A stretch of DNA of 64,000 nucleotides from contig CM030835.1 in NCBI GenBank assembly GCA_018105865.1, forward strand, positions 1,674,316 through 1,738,315. Reading direction: 5' to 3'. Under the pieces are notes generated by a model, which ran no database searches, was not told the DNA's origin, and worked only from the letters and a program-made list of their open reading frames with translations. Both the position numbers and the translations under genes were made by a program. This document shows positions 21,380 to 33,849 of this stretch, one piece after another (within the stretch, counting starts at the first letter, position 1; each line of letters opens with the position of its first letter). This stretch comes from Metaphire vulgaris. Its lineage: Eukaryota > Annelida > Clitellata > Crassiclitellata > Megascolecidae.

Positions 21380-24300
21380 GCGTAGTATGATTCCCGATCT
21401 GCCTGATCAGTTCGTCTGTGGATGGCAATATTGCGGAGTGAGTATGATAGACAACAGTTGTTTGAGTTATAAATTCACTAATTTTCCCACTGTGTAATAG
21501 CACAGGTTCATGCAATTCAGGGCTTCTTTAATGGTTTTTTCAGTGTTGTTGTTCTTGTACTCAGTTTCTTCATTGTCCTTTCTTGTTATCCAACTCTATC
21601 CTTTTCTTCATGTGAGGATCCTTGGACTTGGTTCAGCTGTGTTTTTGTAAGAGATTTAAATGGTTGCTTTTACTGTAGTTGCTTGTGTTTTCGCAATATA
21701 TTTTGTTGTACAAATAATTGTAGGAAAAATCCAAAGGTAATCTTGCATCTGGTTATCCTAATGTTACCTATTACAGGTGTTTTATCGTTAAAATGACTGT
21801 TAGAAATCATGTTTCGAGCGTTGAAAGCGTCCGAAACAGAAACTCAGAGTAATAGTAGACTATTCAACATGATTCGTTTCTTGGATGTTTTTCTTTTTTG
21901 ATGTTAGGTGACGTACGACAACCCAGAACTGTACTACGCTCATGTATCGTACCACTGTGATGTGTATCCAATCGGGAATTTTCCACCAGGGGATGGTTAG
22001 TACCAATTCAGTGTCATATGCAGCCTGGTTGTTATTTTTTTTCTTTTCTTTTTCAACGATAGTAATGCAAAAGATATCAATCCAACATCTTTCTTAGATT
22101 GTCTGTTTATCCATGGTTGCTGTCAGCTTTGACAGACGCTGCTATTTACATGTAGTGTAACATAGCATGGCATTTATATAGCGCATTTTCTGAACAAACT
22201 GTTCTCTGATAAACTTTGAATGGGTTTGTTTTGGTGTCAATTTGAATCTTCTTTTTAAATCCAATGCAGTTTGTTGTTTGTCGCCGTGTTTCTGTACTCA
22301 GTGAGACCGAAATAATTCCTTCTTTTGTAGGATATGAGATTGTTGTTAAGAGCAGACTTCGTCTGAAGGAACACCTGCGGAGTCACAGTAAGGAGAAGCT
22401 GATGTTGTGTCCGATCTGTGGCAGCCTTTTCTCAATTGCCACAAAGTTTTTCGACCACGTTCAACGTCAAACGACAGGGAAAAGTCTGTAATCATTTGGC
22501 ATTTTCTTTCAATAGCTTATTATTCAAGATTGTCAAGTCTGAAGCTAAACTAAGATTCATGTGGATGTGAATTCTATGTGATTTAGATCATTACTTACTT
22601 ATTGAGTAAGATGATGATCTTTTTATAAATTAATTATGATTTAATATTCTTAAGAGATGGTTTTAAGCAAAGTTTTCAATTGGTTTCATTGCAGAGACAA
22701 ATGTTTAGAGGAAATTTTATTGAAAAGAATTTACACAACTAGTAAAATAAAATGAAAGCTCCCACGTGAAAATAAGAGTGGAATTATTTCATTTTAGATA
22801 ACAGTATCAGGAAATCAGGAAAGAGGACTCATTATTTTATTATTTTTAATTAAAGAGATTTGATGAACAGTTAACATTGTAGATTGATCTGTGAAATTTT
22901 TACATTTTCATTTGCAGTAAACAGCTACCAATGTTCCCATTGCAACAAATGCTAATCGAGTGAGACACTGTTGCGCGACCACATGAGACATCACGGTAAG
23001 TGCATGAAGCACTTTGGCATGCTAAGTCATTTCGATATTGACCCTTTCACCCATAAAGCCCAATATTTCGGCTGCATATTGGTTATATGGATCACCAGTT
23101 TAAAAGGGTCAAGTCTTACAATCCACTTTTAATTAGAAAACTGTAATGCATAGACTTATCATGTAATGTAATGTAGCGTTGCTTTAAAATGTAGTGTGAA
23201 ATATTGGTTTGTATTAGTTAAATTTTGTGGGTTAAATTTGTTTATAGTGTTTCATTTTGTATGTTCCTGTTTCCTATGTTAGTTTACCGCTACAAATGTC
23301 CGTTCTGTGATATGACGTACCCGAATCCTAGCTCTCTGCGCACTCACATTCATTATCGACACACATAGGAACGAATGTATCACTGTCCTTCGTTTACAGA
23401 TGCGTATGGATGGGCCGTTGAACTTACAAGGACTTTTGACACTCTTTTAATTCACAGTTGCATTTTTGGGATGGAAACCAGTCTTCAATCTCTTACTCCC
23501 ACAAGCATTTATTTTGTTCAACTACTGAATAATTTATCATTTAATGTTTATTATGCTTTTAACAACATTGAACTGACACTATAGAAGCTAAAATGGTGAG
23601 ACTTGAGACTAAAACAGATTTTTTGTGGTAAATGGAAGGAAGTAGAAGAAGAAATGGAGACCTTACTGCTACGGTAAAAAGTAGAGGAAAATGTAGGGAC
23701 TCGTCCGTGATATCACCAGGAGCCAGTGTTGACTTGTTTGAGCATGCTGGTGGTGGTGGTTATGATGATACTTGTATCTCAGAACTTAGTGAGTTATGTC
23801 ATCTTCTGTTTTTTAAATTTCGCTTTCTTTCTTTGATTATTTAGTGGGAAGTCTGCTGTTGATCTGCGTCGTCACGTGGAGACACACGAGCGCGACTCGA
23901 TCGACTGCGTTGTCGACGGATGCACTTACCACGCTCACTACTTCTGGGAAATGAGTCTTCACACAAAAAATGTCCACCAGGTGGCCAGTTTGAAATTTTC
24001 TTACAGAAATGTTTCTCGTCTGCAGTGACTTCAAAATTTGTTTATTATGCACTTTGCCCCTTTTCTTTCCCTCCCCCCTTATGTCTGTATTTGCAAAAAT
24101 TGACAGATTAAGTATTTTTCAGTTCTATGTTGCCCCCAAATTCATTATCTATTTGGGCTCCAACCAGACCCCGCTGAGGGAGTTCACGACTACTGATTCA
24201 GCAGTTTTTTAGACTTATTTTTGTCCTGTTTTTCCGATTTCAGCCGGCCAAAAATCTATGCCACATCTGCAGCAAAAGATTCTACCGAGAAGCTCGTCTC

Positions 24301-24829
24301 ACGACTCACCTGAAGAAAACTAACCGGTTCAAGTGGCCGTCCAGACGCACGAGGTTCAGGTACGAAAAGCTAACATCGCATGCTGCGCTCGTTTCTGTCT
24401 TTGTTGCGACCTATAAAATTGAGGAAGAAGAGAGAATGCTCTGGGAATAATAGGGATGTATTTAATTTATATATATTCCTTCATCATTTGGAAATGGATT
24501 TATATTTATAAGTTATAAGGCTAGCTAAGTGTTACTTATGGCAAATTTTGCAAGTAATTTTGCAACTAAGGGCTGAAAAAGCTGAGAAAATACCGTTATA
24601 ATAATACGTGTAGAACTTTGCCAATTTTTACTGGAACAGGCTAAAGATTGAATTATGATATCTTTATTAAATTCCGTCTTTAATTTTGCATGGCAGGTAC
24701 AAGCAGCATGGAGATGGATACTACAGACTACTGACTGTGCGCTACGAGAGCCTGCTGAATGTCAAATCAGGCCTAAAGAGTGACGACTCTATTAAGATCA
24801 CATCTGGAAGGATGACAGTTGACAGCTAA

Positions 24830-26638
24830 TGCACGCACTAAAAATGTCTATAATTAAAAAGCTGATTTACTGTTTTAGGGAGTTGTGATTTGTCCAAAAT
24901 TTGAGATATGTGGAAGGTAGCTCTTCCTTGATTTTTGGTGCTTTTAATGTTTATAAGGATGAAAATGCTTGTATTTCAAGTGTAGAATTGTTTCCTCATC
25001 CAACTCATAATTGTACATTGTGCTAAGCATCAATGCCCATTGGATTAAGTGAAAAGCAATAGACAATAACTGAAATAGATGTTGCGTGTGTTGTCATGTG
25101 CAAAGTTTCATTGGTCTCGAATGAGCGAGAGAAATAGCAAGGTACAGCTTTGGTGTCACTTTGTTATCAGGTCATTAAATTGTTTTCTAGGTGTTTTGGT
25201 TATATTGGTGTTGCCGGTTGTACATAATCGAATTTGCTTGCAGTTTAAATAGTTTGAAGCAATATTTTAAATTGCTGGTACTTTTTAAAGTGATATTACT
25301 TTGGAGTTATTATTTATATCTGTTGTACGGCAATTGAGTGGCGCCAGCAGCTCTGAGAATGTTATTCTTGATGGTCAAATGACATTTTTAGTTATAACTG
25401 CAGACTTAAAAGTCAAAGTGCATGGCGTTAATTTTGAAATTCAATTGCAAGGTTAATAATAATTGCGCTATAAAATTCAATTATACTGATTATTAAGTAT
25501 GTTTCAGCAGACTTTCGAACTTTTATTCTTTTGTAGCCTTTCACTTTAGATTTGATGACATTTTTGGAACAAAAGCATTGGGAAGAGAGAGAGAAGATTA
25601 TAGGTTTGTAATTTGTAAAACATACGTTTTATAATGTTTGTTTTCACTTAAAATATCTTTAACAGCCGCAAATGTCCTATGAATATTTATAATGTGTGCA
25701 AAGTAGGCCATGACTTATCCACTAATAATCATCGTCTCAACAGCCAATAGCAGGCTCGAGTTGCTTAATGCATATTTATAAGTTTTGTCCATGGAGGTAT
25801 GAACCCAGGAGACGACATTACGTCATTTTTAGCCCAGGCTGCGTGAAGCCAGTAGCGCGTAGGCTAAATACAGTATAGTTCCTCTATGGTTAGCAGACCC
25901 AAATCATGTGTTAGAGGCCATCTTGGTAGACCCACACTGTGGCTGTCGTTAGAAAATTTCCCAGCTAGTCGGCTTGACCGAAATGACGTAATGCGGTCTC
26001 CAGGGATAATACCTCCATGGTCTTGCCATCGCACGGTGGCCAATCACAATTGTCGTCTCAACAGCCAATAATAGTTGTGAATAGCTTATGATTATTTATA
26101 TTTTGGCATAACACTGACCAATAAAAATCGTCTCAAAAGTGAGGCGCTCTATCTGTTTCGATGACTTCAGGTCTGTTATTTATGTTGTACTAAATTAATG
26201 AATAGTTGGTGTGTTTTGTTATCGTTTAAGACTGCGGCAAAAGTGAGGCGCTCTATCTGTTTCGATGACTTTAGGTCTGTTATTTATATTTGGTTTCTAT
26301 AATAGCGAATAATATAGTGAATAATCTGAGATCGTGTCTTGGTAAATAGAAAAAACTTTATAAGGGCACTTCGCGCATAATATATTGCATTTTTGCATTA
26401 ATTTAAACGTTCCTAGCTGAAGATAAACGATCGGGAATTAGTAAATTGATACGTTTAGCACGCACTATTTATATAGCACCACTATTGGAATAATGTTTAC
26501 AAGCCAGTCTAATTCGAATATTTGTCCTTGATAGAAATTAAAGTTTTCACTTTGAAGCTTTGTAAGGTTAGCGCCTAGTAGCCCGGAAATTTCCAAAGCA
26601 TGTCAATTTATAACTAGCCGTCTGAACAGTGAAGATTG
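24830..26638. other. Gene-free stretch downstream of HINFP-like gene
   Basis: 3' flank followed by sequence without a recognisable exon. It contains repeated GTCTCAACAGCCAATA phrases (25735, 26053) and a duplicated block at 26136-26290. These may be part of an upstream region of the next candidate gene, but no promoter element can be named with confidence. Confidence 0.5.
26136..26290. repeat. Duplicated ~50-bp block, 101 bp apart
   Basis: AGTGAGGCGCTCTATCTGTT followed by TCGATGACTTCAGGTCTGTT occurs at about 26139 and again at about 26240 with one substitution. They lie just upstream of a possible 5' exon, so a regulatory role is conceivable but unproven. Confidence 0.8.
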
Positions 26639-28298
26639 TATTATGACTCTTGCAGAACACTGTGGTCTACCCTGAAAGCGAAGATGGCCGAAGACGAGAC
26701 TAGAACATTGTTACCGTAATTTGGCTGCATCTTGATGTTCTGAAGAAGGAAAATGATTGAAGTAAGTATTTTGGGAATTTTCTTTGTGTTTGTATTTTAC
26801 GGCTTGTATATATAGTTAATTAATGTTTTCTCTGCTTAGGTAGTACGGCTTTTATTTGATGTTATGTAGGTTATCTACAGCTGTGTTGATTAGTTTTGAG
26901 TTTTGACTTGAAAGAGCTGAACAGAGTCACAGTCAATTATAAATTACTGATTTTTATCGATCAGCAAATAGCAGATATCAGTGACACCTTATGGAGACAG
27001 ACGATTTCTAGAGTTGTGTTACACTGTTTGATATTTCGATTGTTCTAACGTGAGAAATAGTAAAGTAGTCAATGAGTAAATGGTTGGTTTGTGATTGCTC
27101 ATTCAAGTGTAAGTGTGTATATGGCTGATTCTATTTTAGATATTTATTGGATATAACATGGCACAGAACAGACGAATAGCACTGATTGGATACCATGTAC
27201 TAGAGATGGACCAGAGAAAGCGGTGCTGTTTGATGAAGAAAAGATCATGAAGCCAGGTACTGAGTTATCACATCGTTGCGAATGCACGTTAAATCCATCA
27301 CAAAGTGAAGAATCATAAGTGCATCGGTGGACACATAGGTAGTTACACAGTGGCCCTGGTCAGATTTGAGCCCACTACCATCCGGCCGGCCGGCTGGATG
27401 GATGGCAAAAAAAACCTACTGCTATTCCATCACACCCCCTATCAGTATCATGTTGTTGTATACCGGTATATGGCTCTCTGATTCTTCTGTTTACATTACT
27501 TACTTATTTGAGTTGAGAGAGTTGTACTGGTTTTCTGTCTCGGTTGTACTTATTGTAAGGAATGTTCTCTTTATTAAAATATATTAATTGAATCTAATCT
27601 CTCGTGTTATCTCTCCTCCTGAGCTCAGCATCTAACAGTGTCGTGAGTTCATTGCATGGTATTAGGAAGACAATTGGTTGCAATATGAGAAAATGGGATA
27701 TTGATTGAAATTTGTGGGCCTGCATAAAAGAATTCTTTGTACAGGTGTTCTACAGTTTAGTTTAGATCATTTAAATGTGTGTGTGTGTGTGTGTGTGTGT
27801 CTTGCAATTGGAATTGATTGCGTTTCGTTCTGTTTTTTTAGCAGACATTGATCCGTTGATTGGTCATTGCCACAACTTGCAAGATGACCGTCGTGCCAAA
27901 GAAGGTTTGTCAATGTGTTTGTCAATGAGCAGAGTCATTGGTTTGAAATGAAAAACCATTTAACATTGAATTTTGATGGGCTGAATAAAAGTGACCAACA
28001 GTTCGTGTTAACCAATCCCTAAGAAATTTGTTGAGACTTGGTCTGTGTTAATCCTCATCCGAACAAGGGGTCTGGTCAAACCCCACCCGTAAAGAAATAA
28101 TGCATAATTTATTATTGAAATATAATGTTTTGCCTAATCGTTGTTATGACTTTGTTTCTATGTAGTGCGGCTGCTAAAGAGCAACACAAATTATTTACTA
28201 GTCCAGATGCAATGAAGATGATACTTGCTGATATTGACAATGATAGTTTTGATACGGCACCCAGATCAATGCAAAGAAGAGCAAGATTAAATGACTAA
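26639..28298 (+). CDS. Unrecognised multi-exon candidate gene (weak)
   Basis: I do not recognise the product. Possible pieces: an ATG at 26753 followed by a consensus donor (GAA|GTAAGT); 27140-27256 (frame DWIPCTRDGPEKAVLFDEEK); 27845-27904 (DIDPLIGHCHNLQDDRRAK); 28166-28298 (KEQHKLFTSPDAMKMILADI, ending RRARLND then TAA). All have AG acceptors. The junction 27256/27845 is in phase. The junction 27904/28166 and the first junction are each off by one base, so either the model is wrong or the gene is damaged. The acidic, hydrophilic composition suggests an intracellular protein. Could also be chance. Confidence 0.35.
27776..27800. repeat. (GT)n microsatellite
   Basis: About twelve GT dinucleotides between two candidate exons. 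Confidence 0.9.
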
Positions 28299-28499
28299 AG
28301 TGCACAGTTACAATAAATCTAATTTTTACCAGAATAACGATCAAACGTTGGTTAAAGACCGCTGACATTATATTCTATAAACCAACATTATATTAAATAT
28401 GGGCAGTACTATTCATGAATGAAGACTCAGAAAGATTGTTTTATTGGGTTTCACCAACAACCTTCTTTGCAAAACAAGCAAATAACGGTTAATTTTGTC

Positions 28500-28575
28500 G
28501 ATGAAACCCCATATTAAAAGACGACCCCATATTAAAAGACGACCCCATATTAAAAGACGAGTCTAAAAGACGAGT
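28500..28575. repeat. 18-bp tandem repeat
   Basis: Three copies of a unit close to CCCCATATTAAAAGACGA followed by two copies of GTCTAAAAGACGA. Confidence 0.85.
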
Positions 28576-29287
28576 CTGTTGTTGAAATTCTGTTGTTTTT
28601 TTGGCATGTTCGGATGAGGTGTTAAATATTAGGGTCCAGTGGTGGCTCTAGGAAGTCGGTTGTGTTTTTGTCATTAATGATTATGAGAGAGTTTGGAGAG
28701 TTAACTTGTTGATGTAGGAGTGTGCACAAATGACAATTTGCAAAGGTTTTGGAGCCACTTTGGCACAATTAGAAACAAGGAAACAAGAACGATGTGATGT
28801 GATGTGATGTGGTTCTTTGCCAAATTTCCTTAGATCTCTGCAGCAATTGTATGCCTCTGAAGAATTTCTTTACACTGTTCTTTACACTTTTTGCCGGTCA
28901 ACTGCATAAATCTCTTGTATGCTTCTGAAAATCTGTTGATCTACCAAAGACATTTCTTTACATTTTTTTTGCAAATCACAGATTCTGCTCCTCCGCATGC
29001 TATATTTCCCATTAGGCACACCAGTGCTGAAAGTCTGTGAAAAAGGGTGCAGGAGCTGTCTTGGCACCCTCATTAAATGTGAATAATTTCTAAATTTCTA
29101 TAGCGCTTTTTAAATCTTAGTTTAGTAGTTTTGCAACAAGTACAAGGTGCTTTTACAATATTGGAACAGATATTGAAGAATTATGGGGGAAAATTTTCAT
29201 GCAGCTCCGCACATTGACCGACTTCCAGTCCTTCAGAATCTGTTAGATCTTACTGTTGTACCTATAAGTTCTCTCTCTCAAATGCCT
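28576..29287. other. Gene-free stretch
   Basis: No exon recognised. There is a short GATGTGATGTGATGTG repeat near 28793 and otherwise unstructured AT-rich sequence. Confidence 0.55.
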
Positions 29288-29793
29288 AGGGCTGCGCTGA
29301 GTAACGCGAGTAATTTTTTTGGAGTCGAGTACTCACAATAGAATAACTAACTAAATAAAGAATAGAATAGATAAATAAATAAAGAATGACCAAATAAAGA
29401 ATGACCAAAGAATTTCATAAAAATTTGGCCTACCGTTCTTTGTTACAAATTATTAATCAGTCTTATATAGGTTATTCTTAATCGTTTTGCCCCAGTTAGT
29501 TAAGACGTTGTACACAGTGGGCCAAGTTAGTAGCAGTAAAATAGTTTATGTTCTGTAGCTTCTGTTATAGGCCTACTACACGTGAATACACTTGAATATC
29601 CAAAAAAATTGATAAGTAACTGTATCTATTGTTTTGCTTTGGTTAAATGAGGGCCATGAGGCAAATAATATGCATTATGTGACGTCTAACGTTTGCAAAT
29701 CATGTATTTTCGGTTTTACGCGAGTACCCGAGTACTCGTTAAGCTACTTGCCAACTGCTCGAGAGTAATAAACTACTCGGTCAGCGCAGCCCT
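29288..29793. mobile_element. 506-bp MITE with AGGGCTGCGCTGA ends
   Basis: Starts AGGGCTGCGCTGAGTAACGC and ends with its inverted partner TCAGCGCAGCCCT. Subterminal GAGTACTC/CGAGTACTCG palindromes and CTCGAGAG occur inside both ends. No coding capacity. No clear target-site duplication, so the superfamily is not assigned; hAT is possible. Confidence 0.75.
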
Positions 29794-30040
29794 AACGCAA
29801 ACATAGCACACATACAGCCAGTGTCCTTGTTCCTTGTGGCTAGCTATTTATTATTTTATTTCTGAAAAAAGTTTAATTCAAAAAATATAAAAAATTTAAG
29901 GTCCTTCAACAAAATATAAGTGTATAAGTGTTTATTAATATAAAATAATGTAAAATAATAATAATTCATTAATTCTGATGTATTTGTATTAATTATTCAT
30001 TGCATTTCTATTATTCATTGCATTTGTAAGGAAGATATGT
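29794..30040. other. Short gene-free AT-rich spacer
   Basis: AATAAT and TTATTCATTGCATTT repeats only. No coding signal. Confidence 0.6.
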
Positions 30041-31023
30041 TGATGGATGATGGTGGGATGATGGTGATGATGAATGATGGTTGAGGTGATCTACCATAGC
30101 GTAGATCTCAAATTAATTGAATTTTAATTAATTTGAAAATTAGGCAAGCACCGAAAGGTCACTGCCCCGAGGGGCAATGACCAGCACTTGCCTACGCAGC
30201 ATTTTATCGCTGCTACCAATTTATCGGGCCCCCCGAACGGCTTGGTGACCGACCGACACTCGGAGGCGATCCCCGGTACCGGGGGTCGCTCCGTGTTGGT
30301 GGCAGCAGTCGAAACCACTGCTCCAAACAGGCCGGCGTCTATAGCAAACAAATCCCAATATTAATACCCAACGCCTGAACAGTCACCCCACCTGGCGAAT
30401 ACTGCAGCATTATAGAACAGGTATGATAGTAAAGGTGTACTAGAGCAGAGACAGCAGGCTGTTCGTCCGGCTGTTCGTTGTACGCAGGTGGTCGACGACG
30501 CAGCTGAGTATGTGAGAGCGTATACGTTAGCGTATACTGCGTAGAGCAGGACCTTGTTGCGCAAACTCAGACTGGTGGTCGATTAGCTGAAGAGTTTCAC
30601 TGATATGGGCGATGTATGAACGAATAACGGGAATTTGTACAAGAGTTTTACTTATGTCTGGACAAACATCTTAAACATCTTAACTGAGCGAATAGACGAA
30701 TAAGACATATACGGAACGGAAGAGCGAATAAAGGGGAATTGATATGTGATGGATGGATTTAATATCTTTACTTTTCAAAACCGTACGGTAAGCCTAATGT
30801 TGAATATCAATAGGATTTAAGTTTAATCCTTTGGCATTTGAAGTATATTTCATGAAATAGAAGCGACTGCACAGCTACAGACAATATTATAGAACAGGTA
30901 TTATAGTAAAGGTGTGTTAGAGCAGAGGGTATCTGTATCAGGACTGTTGAGAGAGATACACAGAAAGAGACAGACAGAGAGAGAGAGGGACAGAGACAGC
31001 GACAAAGACAGAAGAGGCACAGT

Positions 31024-31028
<5 letters not shown>

Positions 31029-31058
<30 letters not shown>
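31029..31058. repeat. (GA)n microsatellite
   Basis: About fifteen GA units preceded by a wider GAGACAGACAGAGAG purine tract from 30950; inside the spacer of the large inverted repeat. Confidence 0.93.
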
Positions 31059-31507
31059 ATTCAGTACGAAATCATTCGCTGGGGAGGCGTCATTTTGGAG
31101 AAAAACTTTTTTTGCCTTTCTTTTGAAGAATTTTAGTTGCGATAAGGCTTCCTGCCAGTCACGAAGTTCTGCGGGCTGCACTGCCTCGCTACACGCCACT
31201 GGGTTGTACGCCACTGGGTTGTACGTGCATGCGGTCCGATTGGCCGTCGACGACGCAACGCAGTGTACGATGCGAGGCGGCCGTCTGCTTAGAACAGCCG
31301 CTACGCGCCACTGGTGTACGCGCATGTGGTCAGCGATGCGAGACGAGAGTGAGGCCGCCTCGTCAGTTAGAGGAGTATGCATGTGAGAACCAGTTGCATT
31401 GAATTCTTGCTTAAATGTTTGAATCTGTTTTCTCGGATGGCTTCTCCTGGCAAGCGGACGAGATGGCTTAGGTAGAGATATTTGCAGATTGCTACAAAAT
31501 TTGTGTT

Positions 31508-31541
<34 letters not shown>

Positions 31542-31634
31542 CTATACAGCTATTGGTCTATATACCTATTGGTTGGTATAAAAATGCATACATAGCCTAC
31601 CTATTATACCTATTGGCCACTGTTTTGTTTTCAG

Positions 31635-31763
31635 GCGGTCATGAAAACGGAGTTTCAAGAACCAACGACGGCATTCAACGGCGCTATAGAAGTCGTTATC
31701 GAAATAACGAACCGTTGACGGCTGACGTGTGCTGCAGAATATCTTGTGATTCCGTGGAGCCAG
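31635..31763 (+). CDS. Orphan exon-like open segment
   Basis: A pyrimidine-rich acceptor (TTTTGTTTTCAG) precedes 129 open bases reading GGHENGVSRTNDGIQRRYRS and ending ...CCRISCDSVEP. They are followed by AG|GCAAGC, which matches the rarer GC donor consensus. No partner exon or family was recognised. It lies in the spacer of the large inverted repeat and may be part of an internal gene or coincidence. Confidence 0.25.
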
Positions 31764-32199
31764 GCAAGCCTAAATATATATTTCTTTCTTAGGGCCTATT
31801 TCTTTCTTACTAGGCCCTATGGTATAGATGGAAAATTGAATTAATGTTTGTCTATCTATGCCTTTGAGAGACAGTGGTTTTAATACTAAAAACCACTTCC
31901 AGTCCACAGAATTCCATTTTTCTCAAAATGTTTATGTGGACAATCTTTAAAATGATATATATGCAGCTTGCCCATTATTGATATAATTGAGTATTGTTAA
32001 TTGCTTGAATATTATTGTTTATATATATATATTATGAATTTAATGTTTTAGTGTCTGAGAGAGAAGTCTGAAAGAAATCTGGCCAGAAGCAAAGAGACAG
32101 TCTTAACTGCAACCATATAGGACCTACCACATAATATATTGATTTGATTTAAAGATTTAAAAAATTGCACGTATCATTAAAGAAGAGAAACGACTGTGT

Positions 32200-32650
32200 T
32201 CAATTCTAAATAGGAGACCCTATAATTATAGAACCATTATATATATATAATAATTTATATAACAGATATATATAGAATATATATAGTGTATATAGAAATA
32301 ACTATAAACATATATATATAGAAGAGTCTAGTAGTATATAGAAGAGTCTAGTAGTCTATATATATATCTTCTAGTATATATAGAGGAGTATAGTATATAT
32401 ATAGAAGTATAGTATATATATAGAAGTATAGTATATATATGTATATATTATATAGAAGAATCTATATGTATATATTATATATAGAGGAGTCTAGTATATA
32501 TAGAAGATTGTATATTATAGAAGATTCTATTATAATTAGCATATAGAAGATTCTATAGTGTTATATAGTATATAATATACTCTAGTGTATAGATGTCTTA
32601 TATACTATGTAAAATGTGTTACTAGTAATATATGTTACTAGTACAGATAG
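32200..32650. repeat. TATA-rich, partly palindromic tract
   Basis: Dense TATATATA blocks alternate with AGAAGATTCTA and AGTCTAGTA phrases many times. It looks like a degenerate minisatellite of unit TATATAGAAGA(N)TCTAGTA. No coding signal. Confidence 0.7.
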
Positions 32651-33849
32651 GGGCGGTAAAGAATAGGGGCGGTAAAGGAAGCACAAATGCTTCTGCTAGG
32701 GGAAAAACCCCCTCAGTTTTCACGTTAGGGTAGCACAGGCGCCCTGATCTATATATAACAACAACACACCACCACACCCACCACAATTTAATCACTAGTC
32801 CAATTTAAAGTCATGCGTCATCATCGAAATTTTCTTAATAGTATCAATCATCGTTTTCTTTCAGCTGGGCTGGGTCTTGTCCATTCTTGTTTCAATTCTT
32901 GTTTCCAAAGTACAGTAATCGCAATTCATCCAACGCTAAAAATAAATAATAAAATAATATCAGTATTTTCCTGATTTGGGTGGGGGTCGGAAAAATCTGG
33001 AATCTTGGGTCCTACCCACCAAATATTTATGTACCAAAGTATTTATGTGGTTTATAGTTAAGATACCGAATAAAATTGGGGGGTCGACTATCCCTGGGAG
33101 GGGAGATGGCTTTGAACACACGGTGAACACACGGGGAGGGGACAGAGTGGGGGAAAGGGACTCTTCCCCCCCATAAGCTCAACATATTCCCTCCACCCTA
33201 AATCGCACCCTGGGAGGAATAAATTATAATTACAATAAATTACAATTATATTTAGTGTTAACGTTCATTCTCAGGCGTCGCTACTATATTCTCACCACAG
33301 CAACAGATTCTCACCACAGCAACAGCAACATACAGTCCAGGCAAGAGCAACATTTCAAATATAATGATAGGCCTAATATTAGAATTAGATTTGCGTCTGT
33401 CTTGCCTCTGAGAACACGTTGGAAAACCAGGCCCAGTAGCAATAATGGGCCTTTTAACATTCTACTTTTAATATTTTTGAAGTAATCTTTTTGAAGTAAT
33501 TAATGGACTTACGCGATGATGAACTGCATGGAGCTAGGATTTGTCGATTAAGCCGGTTTAAGCCGGTGATGAACTAATGGAGACGGATAGGGAGAGCTGT
33601 CATCACTGAAATTAACACCAACATTTATATTTATATTAGCATCACTGAAATTAACACCAACATTTATATTTATATTAGATTTTTTTTTAAACTTTGGACA
33701 CAGACATATTGATAAATTCAATAATGAAAAATAAGTTTCTCCTATTCTTTTGCATAAAATACAATGAAAAAGCGGTGTTTTAGAAGTATGAATCCATCTC
33801 ACCAATGCATGGACCAAAAAAGGCCCCATAATGTTGGGGATATATATAA

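Larger units (their letters stand above)
20384..24829 (+). pseudogene. HINFP: Histone H4 transcription factor (HINFP/MIZF-like) C2H2 zinc-finger gene carrying disruptions
   Basis: HINFP is a nuclear C2H2 factor that drives histone H4 transcription in other animals. Exons in matching phase: 20384-20435, 21196-21437 (FCCLWRDCG; MIPDLPDQFVCGWQYCG), 21908-21995 (YDNPELYYAHV), 22331-22483 (RLRLKEHLRSHSKEK, CPICGSLFSIATKFFDHVQR), 22918-22995 (YQCSHCNKC...LLRDHMRHH), 23283-23403 (YKCPFCDMTYPNPSSLRTHI), 23845-23980, 24244-24359 (LCHICSKRF...FKWPSRRTRFR), 24697-24829 (GYYRLLTVRYESLLN, TAA). Order and wording follow HINFP closely. Breaks: in-frame TAA at 22953-22955 and TAG at 23366-23368; the finger before KSRLRLKEH lacks its Cys pair; a finger Cys is Phe (23393-23395); a finger His is Asn (24322-24324). 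A (CAG)n tract adds polyserine. The first finger exon was not found. Identity is firm; whether it is a pseudogene, a diverged gene or a poor assembly is open. Confidence 0.85.

Noticed and set aside
30124..30351. 75-codon ORF conserved in both arms of the inverted repeat as a real gene
   Set aside because: The conservation is nucleotide identity between the arms; no homologous protein was recognised and no codon-level signal can be separated by eye. Left open as part of the arm core.
30807..31382. 191-codon minus-strand ORF in the inverted repeat
   Set aside because: Half of it is a Ser/Leu-rich translation of the GA microsatellite and no domain or splice structure is visible.
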